From NCBI GenBank assembly GCA_963826795.1, contig CAWGYT010000025.1:232311-296310 (forward strand): DNA of 64,000 bases, written 5' to 3'. The DNA is from CAWGYT01 sp963826795. GTDB taxonomy: Bacteria > Planctomycetota > Planctomycetia > Pirellulales > Pirellulaceae. A program made the position numbers and the translations under genes. The notes below the pieces were generated by a model. It did no database searches. It was not told the DNA's origin and saw only the letters and a program-made list of their open reading frames with translations. Of the stretch, positions 28,347 to 38,278 are shown in pieces; position 1 is the stretch's first letter; each line of letters starts with the position of its first letter.

Positions 28347-28380
28347 CCTTGCAAGTTCCCTTCCATCGACTGCGGCTTGG

Positions 28381-28514
28381 GTTTGGAAAAGGGGTCAGGT
28401 CCCAAAAGTGCGGGTTTGGAAAAGGGGTCAGGTCCCAAAAGTGCAAAGCACCCGAAGGGCCGTTCCGGCTTTTGGGACCTGACCCCTTTTCCAAACCTGA
28501 CCCCTTTTCCAAAC
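28381..28514. repeat. REP-like palindrome, GGGGTCAGGTCCC family, copy 3 (compound)
   Basis: Two left arms in tandem (28381-28407 and 28414-28440), the loop GTGCAAAGCACCCGAAGGGC, a right arm at 28470-28496 that pairs perfectly over 27 nt with the second left arm, and a partial second right arm to 28514. It looks like a nested duplication of one palindrome. Confidence 0.85.
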
Positions 28515-28545
28515 CGACCTTTTCCCCACCCAGGAACCGTATCTG

Positions 28546-29791
28546 TCAGTAGCGATATTCGAGCCCGATGTTGAGTCCCTGTGCCCAGAAGTTCGAGTCC
28601 GCATGAAGTGGACGCGGGCGGCCCTGGTCGCCCACCTGCGGATTGGCGGGTGGCAGCAGATTGGGATTCACCTCCGTATCGATCTGATCGGGGGCTCGAT
28701 AAACATTGGGCCAAAAAAGGAACGTGTAGCCCACATAGCCCCACCACCGATCGGTCAGTCGACACCCAAGATTGGCCCCCACATCGAAGATCGCGGTGAA
28801 TTCGCTCGTGCGATACGACCCCATGTTGCTGGTCAGTGCCAGGAGGCCACCGTCCTGTTGAATGTCCGGTCCCCCGGGCGTGACAACCGTCGTCTCGCCC
28901 TGAATTTGAATCCGGGAACTGGTACGCGCCCAGCCCCACGTTTGCGAACGACTCGAGCTGCCAGTCGCCGCGGCGAACACGATGGATCACACCCAAGTTC
29001 GCGCCGTTGAAAATATTTCGCGTTGCAAAGTCGTCCGTCAAACGTAGGAGCGTCCCGTTCGCGAACAGCGGCGACGTTAGTCCCTCCTGGATCCGCACCC
29101 GGTCGTCAAGCCGCAGCGAACGGTAGCCGACGACCAGATCGAGCCGTTCGTGACAGCACTCGTGCCCGCACTGCAAACCCTTCCCCCGCCAGTTGATCCC
29201 CCACCCGTACAGTCCCGTGGAATCGACCGACACATCGACCGCACCCGAAACGAGGCCGGGAAACGCCGCGAGTTCGGCGATCGGCTGGCCGTTGTTCGCG
29301 TCCGTAAACGGCCTCGCTAGAATCGGATCTCCATCGGAAGCCGCATGATACGAGTCATTTTTCGTCTCGAGCGCGAAGAAGTTCATGTCCAGCCCGCAGG
29401 TCTGCTGGCAATCGAACCACACGCCGCCGCGGAGACGAACACCCGATCGCAGCGAGTCGTTCAAGGACGCTCCGCCGAACAGCGATTCGGTCGCCGGCTC
29501 ACCCAAGACCCCGGCTTCCGCCAGCGGCGTTGCGAGGGGACTGGTCGTCACCAAGGGCGGCGCATCTGAACCTCGCGTCCACCACATCAGATACTCGGCC
29601 GAAAACCAGACCGAGTCGATCAGCGGCGGCTCGCACGTGGGACGACACCCCGTGTCGCGATCGCTCGCCGCACTCGGCAACCAAAACTCCGCGGCCAAAG
29701 CGTGGCCCGCGTCGAGGCATAGGATCAACGTCGTCAACCAGAATAACACGCGACGCGCCATTCGGGTACCAAACGGTCCGTAAACATCCAT
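28546..29791 (-). pseudogene. BBP7-family outer-membrane beta-barrel protein, frameshifted
   Basis: The first part (signal peptide with ARRVLFWLTTLILCLDAGHA, then SVWFSAEYLMWWTRGSDAPP and LVTTSPLATPLAEAGVLGEP) is the typical start of the BBP7 family (PF07585), a porin-like family expanded in Planctomycetes. It stays in frame to about 28930 (QLESFANVGLG). The rest (RTSSRIQIQGETTVVTPGGP through FWAQGLNIGLEYRY at the end) is in another frame ending at 28546. A single extra base, or a lost GC pair, in GGGCTGGGCGCGTACC explains it. Joined, it is about 415 residues, normal for the family. The start could also be the ATG at 29761. Confidence 0.75.
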
Positions 29792-30157
29792 GTTCAAGGG
29801 CTCTCGTCCAGCGAAGTGTATCGCAGGAGGCGGCGGGACTGGTCGAGCAGTGTGACCAGCGGCAGGTGGGCAATCGTGTGAGCAAATGTCCTCGAACGAG
29901 ATCCGTATGGATTCGGCCGTGAGGATGTCGCGGCACTCGTCGCAACCATGTCATCCTGATCATGGTCGTAATCTCATTCGTCGGCGTTCAGCCGCCACAA
30001 CTCGAAAATTCCCTCGAACCAACACAATTTCTGCGCAGTCCGAACAGCTTGCCAACCGGGACACGAGGGAATCGGCGGGGCGCGCGTGTCGGGAGAACGA
30101 GGCTACTGCGACATGCGCGCTCTCGAATTCCGTGCAGGCAAGCTGAGCGGATATCCG
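29792..30157. other. Intergenic stretch, nothing recognised
   Basis: About 365 nt between the BBP7 gene start and the end of the oxidase gene, both minus strand. No open frame with coding character and no clear repeat. It should contain the BBP7 promoter, but I cannot point to a convincing one. Confidence 0.4.
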
Positions 30158-31417
30158 TCAGCGCGCCGTGAATCGGAGCGCCGAGTAGGCGTCCGTCGCG
30201 AGGTGCGTTGGCTGGCCGCTGATTAGTTCGCTGATCAGCCGACCCGTGGCGGGTGCCATGCTGAGTCCCAGCATGTTGTGACCGGTTGCGAGGAAGACGT
30301 TGGAGAAGCCGGGACACGGGCCGATGACCGGAGTGCTGTCGTAGGTCATCGGCCGCCAGCCGAACCATTTTTCATTGACTCCGGACGGCAGCTCGCCACG
30401 CAAGTAGTGGCCGACTCCCTCGGTAAGCAGGCGCAGTCGCTCGGGCCGAATCGTGGCGTCGTATCCGGCGAACTCCATGATGGAACCGATCCGGAGCTCT
30501 TCGTCCAGTGGTGTCACCGCGACCCGATGCTCGGGAAAGATCAAAGGCACACGTGGACAAACGGACGGTCGCGGTAACGTGATCGAATACCCTTTTCCCG
30601 GCTCGATCGGTATCCGCACTCGCAGAATTCCGGCCAAGCGAGGTGTCCAGGCACCCGTCGCGATGACGAATCGATCCGCCTCGATCGTTTGATGTTCCAA
30701 CTTTGCCGCGCGCACCACGCCGTTCGTTTCGATCAAGGAGTCGAGCCCCTCCTGCTCGACGAAGCGTACGCCGCGACGCTGCAGCGCGGCCCGCCAGGAC
30801 GCGACCAAGCGATCAGGACGCAAGTGCGCGTCATGCTCGAAGTACCAGCCACCGGCCAACCCAGGTCGAAGCGAGGGTTCGAATTCGCCCAGCTCGGGAC
30901 CACCGATGCGACGCGCCGGCTCGTTGAACTCTTCCGTGAGCAGGTCATTCACGCGGGTATAAGAATCGAAGGGTCGCTGGTTTTTGTAGACGAATAGCAA
31001 ACCCTGTTTCTTCCATTCGCATTCGATGCCTTCCTGTTCGACCAACTGCGTGTACAGGCTCAGCGACGACGCCAGCAGGGGCTGGATCGCTCGGCCCGAT
31101 TCCAGCATCTTGGCTTGATTGCACCTTCGGGCGAAGTTCCAGAGCCACTTCCAGAGGCCACGGTCCAGACGGGGGCGAATGTGGAACGGACTCTGCGGGC
31201 TCAGCATCGACTTGAAAGCCGCGCCCAGCGCCCCGGGCTCGGCCAACGGCAGCACATGGCTTGGGCAGACCAGGCCACAGTTGCCGTGAGAGCACTCGCC
31301 TCCGATGCGCCCTTTGTCGACGATCGTCACTTGATAGCCGGCACGGTTCAGGAAGTGGGCGCACGCGATCCCGATAATCCCACCCCCGACCACGACAATC
31401 CGTCGCCCGTCATTCAT
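30158..31417 (-). CDS. FAD-dependent D-amino-acid dehydrogenase, probable D-hydroxyproline dehydrogenase
   Basis: 419 residues from the ATG at 31417, which overlaps the epimerase stop by 4 nt (the open frame upstream runs inside that gene). Rossmann FAD motif RRIVVVGGGIIGIACAHFLN, then DKGRIGGECSHGNCGLVCPS as in DadA-type oxidases, the LPLAEPGALGAAFKSMLSPQ substrate-domain segment, and the C-terminal FAD motif NVFLATGHNMLGLSMAPATG. DAO-family enzymes oxidise D-amino acids to imines and pass electrons to the respiratory chain. With the adjacent hydroxyproline epimerase and a DHDPS-family deaminase, the likely substrate is cis-4-hydroxy-D-proline. Substrate is inferred from context. Confidence 0.8.
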   Translation of the reverse strand: MNDGRRIVVVGGGIIGIACAHFLNRAGYQVTIVDKGRIGGECSHGNCGLVCPSHVLPLAEPGALGAAFKSMLSPQSPFHIRPRLDRGLWKWLWNFARRCNQAKMLESGRAIQPLLASSLSLYTQLVEQEGIECEWKKQGLLFVYKNQRPFDSYTRVNDLLTEEFNEPARRIGGPELGEFEPSLRPGLAGGWYFEHDAHLRPDRLVASWRAALQRRGVRFVEQEGLDSLIETNGVVRAAKLEHQTIEADRFVIATGAWTPRLAGILRVRIPIEPGKGYSITLPRPSVCPRVPLIFPEHRVAVTPLDEELRIGSIMEFAGYDATIRPERLRLLTEGVGHYLRGELPSGVNEKWFGWRPMTYDSTPVIGPCPGFSNVFLATGHNMLGLSMAPATGRLISELISGQPTHLATDAYSALRFTAR

Positions 31418-32376
31418 GGCCGGATCCCGTGGAGGAACGGATCGCTGGGATCCAGCAGCAGGGTTGACTCCCCAGTAATCCAGGCCGAGCCGGTAATGCT
31501 GGGAACCAGTTGACCGCTGGCATCCAATCGATAGGTCGCCTCGAAAACCGTCCCGATCACACTCTCTTGCCGCCACACCTGTCCTGGCTTGAGCCGTCCG
31601 TCGTCCGCCAGACACGCAACTTTCGCGCTCGTGCCCGTTCCGCAGGGAGAGCGATCCCAAGCGCCACCGGGGCAGAGGACAAAATTGCGAAGGTCCGCCG
31701 CCTGGGAAGGCCCCAACAGTTCGATGTGGTCGATCAGCGCCCCGTTTTCGCCCGTGATCTTATCTCGCTGCAACGCCCCGCGCACCGCCATCGCGAATCG
31801 CGTCAGTTCTGGGACCTGCGAGAAATTGATTTGCATCGGGTGCTGGCCCACAAGAAAAAACCAATTCCCGCCCCAGGCCACATCTCCCAGCACTCGGCCA
31901 TAGCCTGGGACTTCCACGGCAACATCCGCCGCTTGGCGGTAACTCGCGACGTTCTCCACCGTCACGCGCTGCCGGTCGGGGTGCAGCAACACGTTGACGT
32001 GACCGACGGGTGTTTCCAGGCGGTGCCGCCCCGGCCCAATCCGACCCAAGTGCGCGAGCGTGACGGCGACGCCGATCGCACCGTGGCCACACATTCCAAG
32101 CGTTCCCACGTTGTTGAAGAAGATCACGCCCGCCGAGCAGTCCGGATCCGTGGTTGGGCAGAGCATCGCTCCAACCAAGACGTCCGAGCCGCGTGGCTCG
32201 TTGACGACCGCCGATCGAAAGTCGTCAAACTCGGCGCCGAAGCGTCGGCACTGCTGGGCGATCGAGCCGCCTCCGAGATCCGGTCCGCCAGACAACACAA
32301 CCCGCGTGGGTTCGCCGGCGGTGTGCGAGTCAACGACGTTGATGCGGACCCAGTCGGTCTGTTTCGACGTGTCCAT
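31414..32376 (-). CDS. 4-hydroxyproline 2-epimerase / proline racemase family
   Basis: 320 residues with the two catalytic cysteines of the cofactor-independent proline racemase family: GMCGHG near residue 95 and DRSPCGTGTSAK near 240. The opening INVVDSHTAGEPTRVVLSGG is the family signature. The pair Cys/Cys indicates a true epimerase rather than the Thr-containing dehydratase. It converts trans-4-hydroxy-L-proline to cis-4-hydroxy-D-proline. Located between a DHDPS-family deaminase gene (66 nt upstream) and a D-amino-acid dehydrogenase (4-nt overlap), the order expected for hydroxyproline catabolism. Confidence 0.85.
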   Translation of the reverse strand: MDTSKQTDWVRINVVDSHTAGEPTRVVLSGGPDLGGGSIAQQCRRFGAEFDDFRSAVVNEPRGSDVLVGAMLCPTTDPDCSAGVIFFNNVGTLGMCGHGAIGVAVTLAHLGRIGPGRHRLETPVGHVNVLLHPDRQRVTVENVASYRQAADVAVEVPGYGRVLGDVAWGGNWFFLVGQHPMQINFSQVPELTRFAMAVRGALQRDKITGENGALIDHIELLGPSQAADLRNFVLCPGGAWDRSPCGTGTSAKVACLADDGRLKPGQVWRQESVIGTVFEATYRLDASGQLVPSITGSAWITGESTLLLDPSDPFLHGIRP

Positions 32377-32442
32377 CGATTCCGAATCCGCCAGTGGTTG
32401 GTCGTCCGATGGGATGGCGATTCGCCTTGCGCAGCGAGTCGC

Positions 32443-33342
32443 TTACGTCGGCCGCGTGGCAATTCCAGTCCGAATAATCTGAAGGATCTTTTCGCGTTCT
32501 TCGCCCACGAGCGGCAAACGGGGCGGACGTGTCAGCTCGGACCCCATGCCGCACTCTTGCACCGCGAGTTTGATGTACTGGACCAGCTTGGGATGCGTAT
32601 CCAGGTGCAACAGCGGCGTGTACCAGCGATAGATCTCGACAGCCCGACGGTAATCGCCCGCCATCGCCAAGTCCCACAGCAATCGGTTCTCGGCCGGGAA
32701 GGCGTTGACCAGCCCCGAAATCCAACCGGTTGCTCCCAGCATCACACTTTCCAAAACAAGATCGTCGACCCCCGAGAAGAGAATAAAGCGATCACCACAG
32801 ATATTCTTGAGGTCGGTGATTCGACGGCAGTCCTCGGAGGACTCCTTGATGGCCACAATGGTTTCCACATCCGCCAGATCGGCGAACTCGTCCGGTTTGA
32901 TGTCCACCTTGTAAGAGACCGGGTTGTTGTAAATCATCACCGGCAAACTGCTCGCGCGGGCAACCGCGCGAAAATGCACGTTCGCCTCGCGCGCGTCCGC
33001 GGGGTAGACCATCGCCGGCAGCACCATCAAACCGTCGACACCGGCCTTCTCGGCGTCCGCGGCAAAGCGGCACGCCAGCGCCGTGGTGTATTCGGCAACA
33101 CCCGTCAGGACGGGAATCCGCCCTCCCACATGAGCCACCGTCGCCTGCAGCACGGCAAGTTTTTCGTCGTATTCCAGCGAGCAATTTTCGCCGACCGTGC
33201 CGAGCATCACCAGACCGTGAATGCCCGCTTTGATCATTTGTTCCAGATGCCGCAAGGTCCCGTCCAGGTCAAGCGATTCGTCACGCTTGAATTGGGTCGT
33301 CGCCGCCGGATACACGCCCTGCCAGTCAACGCTCATCGCCAT
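32443..33342 (-). CDS. DHDPS/NAL-family lyase, probable pyrroline-4-hydroxy-2-carboxylate deaminase
   Basis: 299 residues, class I aldolase fold. The family motif GLVMLGTVGENCSLEYDEKL, the catalytic tyrosine in MIYNNPVSYKVD and the Schiff-base lysine in VAIKESSEDCRR are all present. Members act as dihydrodipicolinate synthase, N-acetylneuraminate lyase or, next to hydroxyproline epimerase and D-hydroxyproline dehydrogenase, as 1-pyrroline-4-hydroxy-2-carboxylate deaminase giving alpha-ketoglutarate semialdehyde. Context favours the last. Two close ATGs (33342 and 33336) both follow a GAGGAG site. First gene of the three-gene run. Confidence 0.78.
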   Translation of the reverse strand: MAMSVDWQGVYPAATTQFKRDESLDLDGTLRHLEQMIKAGIHGLVMLGTVGENCSLEYDEKLAVLQATVAHVGGRIPVLTGVAEYTTALACRFAADAEKAGVDGLMVLPAMVYPADAREANVHFRAVARASSLPVMIYNNPVSYKVDIKPDEFADLADVETIVAIKESSEDCRRITDLKNICGDRFILFSGVDDLVLESVMLGATGWISGLVNAFPAENRLLWDLAMAGDYRRAVEIYRWYTPLLHLDTHPKLVQYIKLAVQECGMGSELTRPPRLPLVGEEREKILQIIRTGIATRPT

Positions 33343-33541
33343 CGCTCCTCGCCCTCCCGTGTCTCGCCCTCCCGTGTCTCGCCCACGCGTGCCTTGCCCG
33401 CTCGCGACGATCCCAATTCTTTACTTTGACACGGCCCAAGTGCCCCCAAAAACCGCCGCAGTATAGTCGCTCGACAAAGACACACACAAGTGGCGGAATA
33501 ACCGGCTTGGTCTCGAGAGAGTCCACTTCGGCGGCGGCGAA

Positions 33542-34262
33542 TCACTCGATCTGTCCCCAAACCTTTTCCAACAGACGGAACATCGCCGGGTCGTGCTCGT
33601 TCAGTTCGGCTCGTACGAACGGGTAGAAGTCGTTGACTCCGAAATAGGCTTCCGTCGCCTCCGCGAAATACTCCTTGTGGTTACTCATCCCGTAATGCTG
33701 GACGCGCTTCCCGGTGTACAGCAACACGTTCTCGTATCGGCCATCCCGCTTCGCCTGCTCGAAAACATCCAGGATTTCGGCGTTGTCGAAACTCAAGACC
33801 TGATCGTGATACGAGTGAGCCAGCTCGTGCAGAACCACATAGGGATGCTTGGCCCACATCCGAGCGTCAAGTAATTCCTCGGCGCGGAATATGCACGTGT
33901 TTGACAAGCCGGGGATCTTGTCCGTTCGCAAGCAGCCAGCCGCGATCGGGATGATACTGCATGTTGGAGAGGGTCGGATTGTCCAATTCGAGCCAAATTC
34001 GCAACGGCAGCAATTGAGCCAAGCGATCCTTGGGCACGATGTACTTGACGCGCAGCAGGTGGTTTTCCAAAGCCTCCATCGCGCGTCTTCCCAAATCCGC
34101 GTGTTCCCCATTCAACAGTCGCGGATCGACGGCGATGGTCCAGCCCTGCAAAGGTCGTTCGATTGGGTCATAGAAAGACGGCTCGTCCTGACCGATGCAG
34201 GCTGCGACGAAGACCCAAGTCAGGCCCAACACCGTCATGATCGGTGACAAATCACGCAACAT
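33542..34262 (-). pseudogene. Secreted HExxH metallopeptidase-like protein, frameshifted
   Basis: N-terminal part: a signal peptide (MTVLGLTWVFVAACIGQDEP) and a domain (GWTIAVDPRLLNGEHADLGR, QYHPDRGWLLANGQDPRLVK). The frame changes around 33878-33890. The second part carries the zinc motif HELAHSYHD followed by HKEYFAEATEAYFGVNDFYP, which resembles the downstream Glu/aromatic zinc-ligand helix of gluzincin-like peptidases. A 2-nt loss of GC (or one extra base) in CCGCGCCGAG explains the break. Joined, about 240 residues. If the indel is real the gene is dead because the zinc site is cut off from the signal peptide. Substrate unknown. Confidence 0.7.
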
Positions 34263-34362
34263 GTTTGAGGTTTCTTCTTATCTGGCGGTTGATCTGGCTG
34301 TTTAGCTGGCTAACATCCGGCTACCATCTGGCTGCATCAGGACGAAAAGACCGCCACGGTCC

Positions 34363-37300
34363 TCATTCGGGCAGGTGGTGAATCGAATTGTGCACCCGCC
34401 GCTCAATGGGCCGTCCATCTTCTGACTCGAGAAAGCAGCGGATCTCCATGCCCCAGGTTGGAGCGAGCTCGGGAACCGATAGGATCACGGTTCGGCCATC
34501 CGGTGACAATTCGGCGTGCGTGACCTTCCACGCCCGTTGGTTATAGTGTTCCGATCCATAGTTCGCACTTCGCTTGAGATCCCACGCGGTGAGGCTGTAG
34601 TTGTCGGGATTCTCGGCCGCGTGACGCGCAAGCGGATCGGTAAAGGCGATTTCAAGTCGATCCTTTCTGGCGTGGAGCGCCACCGGCAGATGCATGGGCT
34701 TGCCGGTGGCACGAACGCGATAAAACCCGCCCGGTTGTTGCTGATTTCCGCCCCAGGCAAACATCCCGCAAACGTAAAGCTGGCCATCGGCCGGATGGAA
34801 GCGACCGCGGGCCAGTCCGGTGGGAAACTGAGGAATCGGCAGCTCGCACATCCCACCCTGCATTTGTCCGTCCACTTGTTCGTACGGAACGACGAAGATC
34901 TTTCCGTAGCCGTACGACAAGCTGAGCAAGGATCCGCCGAGCGGGCCCCAGGTCGGCGTCGGTACCCAGAGGAGCTCGGCCGGGGAACGATCAAAGTCAT
35001 TGGTGATCCAGCAAAGCGGCTGTTCCATGGCGGAGTCCGACGGATCCGTCACGTCGTGATAGCCGAACATGTTTCCGTAAAACCCTCCCTCGTGGACCCA
35101 GTTGACGCGGTTCTTAGGATTCCAGTGGCCCTCCTGATCGGTGACGATAAACGTGCCATCCGGGTTCAGGCAGACGCCATTCGCGGCCCGAAAACCATTC
35201 GCGACGATGTCGGTGCGGGCTCCATCCGGACTCACGCGCAGCAGCGTCCCGTGGTGCGGCACCAAAGCCGTCAGCGCGTGCCGCGCGGACTTGGCGTAAT
35301 AAAAATTGCCGGCTTGGTCCCTTTGCAGGCCCATCGCGAATTCGTGGAAGTGGTCGGTCACTTGATGGTCGTTGTTGAAGCACTCGACGAAATCAGTTTC
35401 TCCATCTCCGTTGCGATCCCGCAGGATGGCCAATTGGTCTCGGCATGTCACATAAATGTCACCGTTTACGATCAGCAGTCCGAGCGGCTGAAACAGCCCG
35501 GAAGCGATGCGCTGCCACTCGAGCGTATCGCCGTGCTGACCATCGATACCCGTGACCTTCCACACATCGCCGTCCCAACTGCAAATCGCCGCCGTATCGC
35601 CATCCGGGAAAAAGTCAAAGCCGGTTAGTCGTACCTGCGCGAGCCACGGGTTGGGCTCGGGGCAAGTCAACGTATCAACGGCGAACGGGCCTTCGTCGCT
35701 GCCTCGTGTCGGCTGTGTTTCCACGCGTTCGGGAAAGCGCGCCGGGCCGCCATCCGTCAGGGCGGCCAGTTCTGTTGGCGGTTCGGCGACCAATCCCTGC
35801 ACGGCCTGCTCAACCGCCAAGGCATCCTGCGACGATTCCAGGGCGGCGAACCAGACGGTCATCGAGACGGGGTCGTCTCCCGCGGGAATCGTCAGCCGCA
35901 GCGCACCTGCTTCGCACTCCCACGTCAGGTTCGGCAGCGACTCTCGCGTCCCCGCGAGCAGACAGCGATGGGCGGCGGAGCCATCGTCCGATCGAATCAC
36001 ACGCGCCGAATAGCGATCACCGCTCAGGTTGGAGATCGTTTCGCCAGCCGAGGCAAACTCCCACCTCGCCAGCGGCGATGGGGTTTGCCGTTTGGCGATC
36101 TGGTCCGCCGAGAGCTGCGAGTTGAAGAACGCGAGCGTCTCGATCGAGCCGCGAAAGAAGCTGTGTGGTTGAGGAAAATCGGGCGCGGCATAGCCCAGGC
36201 GAACGACTTGCTCGTCTCGTCGCTGCTTCGGACGCAAGACCTCCTGTGCATCCGGCTGACCGTCGATAAACAGCCGCACCCTGCCGGTGTCGTGGTCCCA
36301 GCTCACGGCGACGTCATGCCATTGGTCGTCATCGACGCGACGCCTCGACTCAATCGCTCCTACCCAACCGATGTCGTAACACAATCGCCCGTCGCGTACG
36401 AAGATGGCCTTTCCGTCGGGCACCCACTCGGGCCCCGGGTCCGTTTTGGCGAACACGGTTCCGCCGAGCTTGGTCTTGATCCGAGCCACGATCGTAAAAT
36501 CGCGGCTCGTCATGTCCAACTCCTGCGGCTCGTCCACTTGAGCATACGCGGCGCCGTCGAACGCGAACGAGTTCGACGCGGGCGCGACTTCGGGGAGCTC
36601 CTTCGGACCCAGCAGAATGGTGCCCGCCGGGCGAACTGCCAAGTCGTTGGCCGTCTCGTCCAGCTGCGCGACTTGCAGCGTCAGCGGATGCGGCCGCGGT
36701 CCGACATCGAGTCGTCGAGCGTAGACCGGCCGCGGCGTCTCGGTCAGCAACTCGGGGCGCTCCAGTACATGCGTCGTTCCCACCCGATATGAAATCACGG
36801 TCTGGTTGCCGTGGAGATACATTCCCAGATACTGGCCCCAAGCGCGAGGAAGCGGACCGTAACGGCGGCCGTCGCGGCCCACGACTCGCCGTTCCTCCCA
36901 TTCACCGCTCGTCGGCTCGGCCCAGCCCGGCCCCGTCTTGTTTTCGGCTTGCAATTGGCCCACGATCCGCGGGTGGACTCCGTGTTGACCGTTAAAGTGA
37001 ATCCCACGCCAGTCAATGAAGCCGGTTCCGGTCCAGGCGGCGGCCATGCGCAACGTGTCGTGGTCGAAGATCATCCAATGCCGGCCACGCGAGATCCCGC
37101 CGGGACCTCCGTCCAGCCGAACGGCAATTCCTTTGTAGGCGAAGTTCGATCCATCCCCGCCAATCTCGTAGGTATTGATCAAGGTTCGGCCGTAGTCCAT
37201 CGTGACCCAAGGTTCCAGCGTCAGTGGACTCGGCCCCCGCGCGTCGCCCTTGGGCAGCGATGCCAGCCAGGACTCCTCCACCGCGCGGTACTGAGTTGGA

Positions 37301-38232
37301 TTGTCGGACTTGAGATAGGCCTCGCGAATGTAGTGGATCACGTCGTATTTCTGTTGAGGTACCATCCACGACTGCGGCTGCATCATGCCGAATCCGCGCG
37401 TCAACGTCTGGTACATCGTGTAGGGATCGGATCCGTTCTTGAATCGCCCACTGGAAAACCGCAACGAAGTCGGCAGCGAGCCGGGTTGAGCGTGAGTTCC
37501 ATGGCAATTCACGCACACGCGGTTGTAAATCGCCTCGCCATGACGAAAGTTTTCGGGTCCCAAATCGCGGATCATGCCGGCATGGTCGATCTGGTTCTCG
37601 TATTCGGGCAAGGGCTGGGCCGCGTACAGGTGGGGAGCCGGCTGGAGGTTCCGCGCCGCCAACGGACCACCGTCGCGGATTTCGATCAAGTATTTCAATA
37701 GATCCAGGAACTGTTGGCGGCTGGAGAGCTGGTTGGCCAGGCCTGCGGGCATCAATGAATTGGCATTGGGCATTACCTCGTCGAGTTCGTGGCGTTGAAA
37801 ATGATGCAATTTCCCAGGCTGAGACGGATCGCGCAGCACCACTTCTTCGTCGTCATGCTTGACAATCAGGCCCACCACGGTTTGGCCATCGCGCGTAACG
37901 ACGGTGAGCGACTCGTAACCCTCGCGAATCTCCTTGGAGGGGCGCAGCACCGCATCGACCAGACGCTCCTCGCGGGGCGATTGTTCCCAACGGGAAAGGT
38001 CCGGCCCCAACTGCTCGCCCGGCGTGTCCGCATCGTGACATTGCCGACACGACATGAACGGCTGGAAGAAAAGGATTGCTCCGCGCCGCGCGTCGCCGTC
38101 GGCCATCGCGTCCGCCACCAACTGGGAGGGATCTTCGCTTTGGAGGCTTTCCTCAAGCGTCTGGGCCGCAAGCCAACTCGGCATCAGAACAGTCAGTGCG
38201 CATAACCAGGCTGCCTTGACGAAACAGCTCAT
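34363..38232 (-). CDS. PVC-type di-heme cytochrome with LamG-like and beta-propeller domains
   Basis: 1,289 residues from the ATG at 38232 (MSCFVKAAWLCALTVLMPSW, a signal peptide); the longer open frame upstream overlaps the DUF1501 gene. Two c-type heme sites, CRQCH near residue 65 and CVNCH near 245, mark two cytochrome domains; the first has the PVC-type spacing (LGPDLSRW..., LRPSKEIREGYESLTVVTRD). A LamG/concanavalin-like domain follows (DMTSRDFTIVARIKTK, HDVAVSWDHDTGRVRLFIDG), and the last ~450 residues are a sorbosone-dehydrogenase-type propeller (QPLGLLIVNGDIYVTCRDQL, NPDGTFIVTDQEGHWNPKNR). Periplasmic electron transfer tied to oxidation or binding of a glycan is likely. Next to DUF1501, a recurrent planctomycete pair. 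Confidence 0.85.
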   Translation of the reverse strand: MSCFVKAAWLCALTVLMPSWLAAQTLEESLQSEDPSQLVADAMADGDARRGAILFFQPFMSCRQCHDADTPGEQLGPDLSRWEQSPREERLVDAVLRPSKEIREGYESLTVVTRDGQTVVGLIVKHDDEEVVLRDPSQPGKLHHFQRHELDEVMPNANSLMPAGLANQLSSRQQFLDLLKYLIEIRDGGPLAARNLQPAPHLYAAQPLPEYENQIDHAGMIRDLGPENFRHGEAIYNRVCVNCHGTHAQPGSLPTSLRFSSGRFKNGSDPYTMYQTLTRGFGMMQPQSWMVPQQKYDVIHYIREAYLKSDNPTQYRAVEESWLASLPKGDARGPSPLTLEPWVTMDYGRTLINTYEIGGDGSNFAYKGIAVRLDGGPGGISRGRHWMIFDHDTLRMAAAWTGTGFIDWRGIHFNGQHGVHPRIVGQLQAENKTGPGWAEPTSGEWEERRVVGRDGRRYGPLPRAWGQYLGMYLHGNQTVISYRVGTTHVLERPELLTETPRPVYARRLDVGPRPHPLTLQVAQLDETANDLAVRPAGTILLGPKELPEVAPASNSFAFDGAAYAQVDEPQELDMTSRDFTIVARIKTKLGGTVFAKTDPGPEWVPDGKAIFVRDGRLCYDIGWVGAIESRRRVDDDQWHDVAVSWDHDTGRVRLFIDGQPDAQEVLRPKQRRDEQVVRLGYAAPDFPQPHSFFRGSIETLAFFNSQLSADQIAKRQTPSPLARWEFASAGETISNLSGDRYSARVIRSDDGSAAHRCLLAGTRESLPNLTWECEAGALRLTIPAGDDPVSMTVWFAALESSQDALAVEQAVQGLVAEPPTELAALTDGGPARFPERVETQPTRGSDEGPFAVDTLTCPEPNPWLAQVRLTGFDFFPDGDTAAICSWDGDVWKVTGIDGQHGDTLEWQRIASGLFQPLGLLIVNGDIYVTCRDQLAILRDRNGDGETDFVECFNNDHQVTDHFHEFAMGLQRDQAGNFYYAKSARHALTALVPHHGTLLRVSPDGARTDIVANGFRAANGVCLNPDGTFIVTDQEGHWNPKNRVNWVHEGGFYGNMFGYHDVTDPSDSAMEQPLCWITNDFDRSPAELLWVPTPTWGPLGGSLLSLSYGYGKIFVVPYEQVDGQMQGGMCELPIPQFPTGLARGRFHPADGQLYVCGMFAWGGNQQQPGGFYRVRATGKPMHLPVALHARKDRLEIAFTDPLARHAAENPDNYSLTAWDLKRSANYGSEHYNQRAWKVTHAELSPDGRTVILSVPELAPTWGMEIRCFLESEDGRPIERRVHNSIHHLPE

Positions 38233-38278
38233 CCGTTTTCTCCGAGTAGTTGGCGGTGACAGGGGTTGTCGATGGACA

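Noticed and set aside
31510..33429. 639-codon plus-strand frame opposite the hydroxyproline operon
   Set aside because: Long only because of the codon bias of the three minus-strand enzymes, which carry all expected catalytic motifs.
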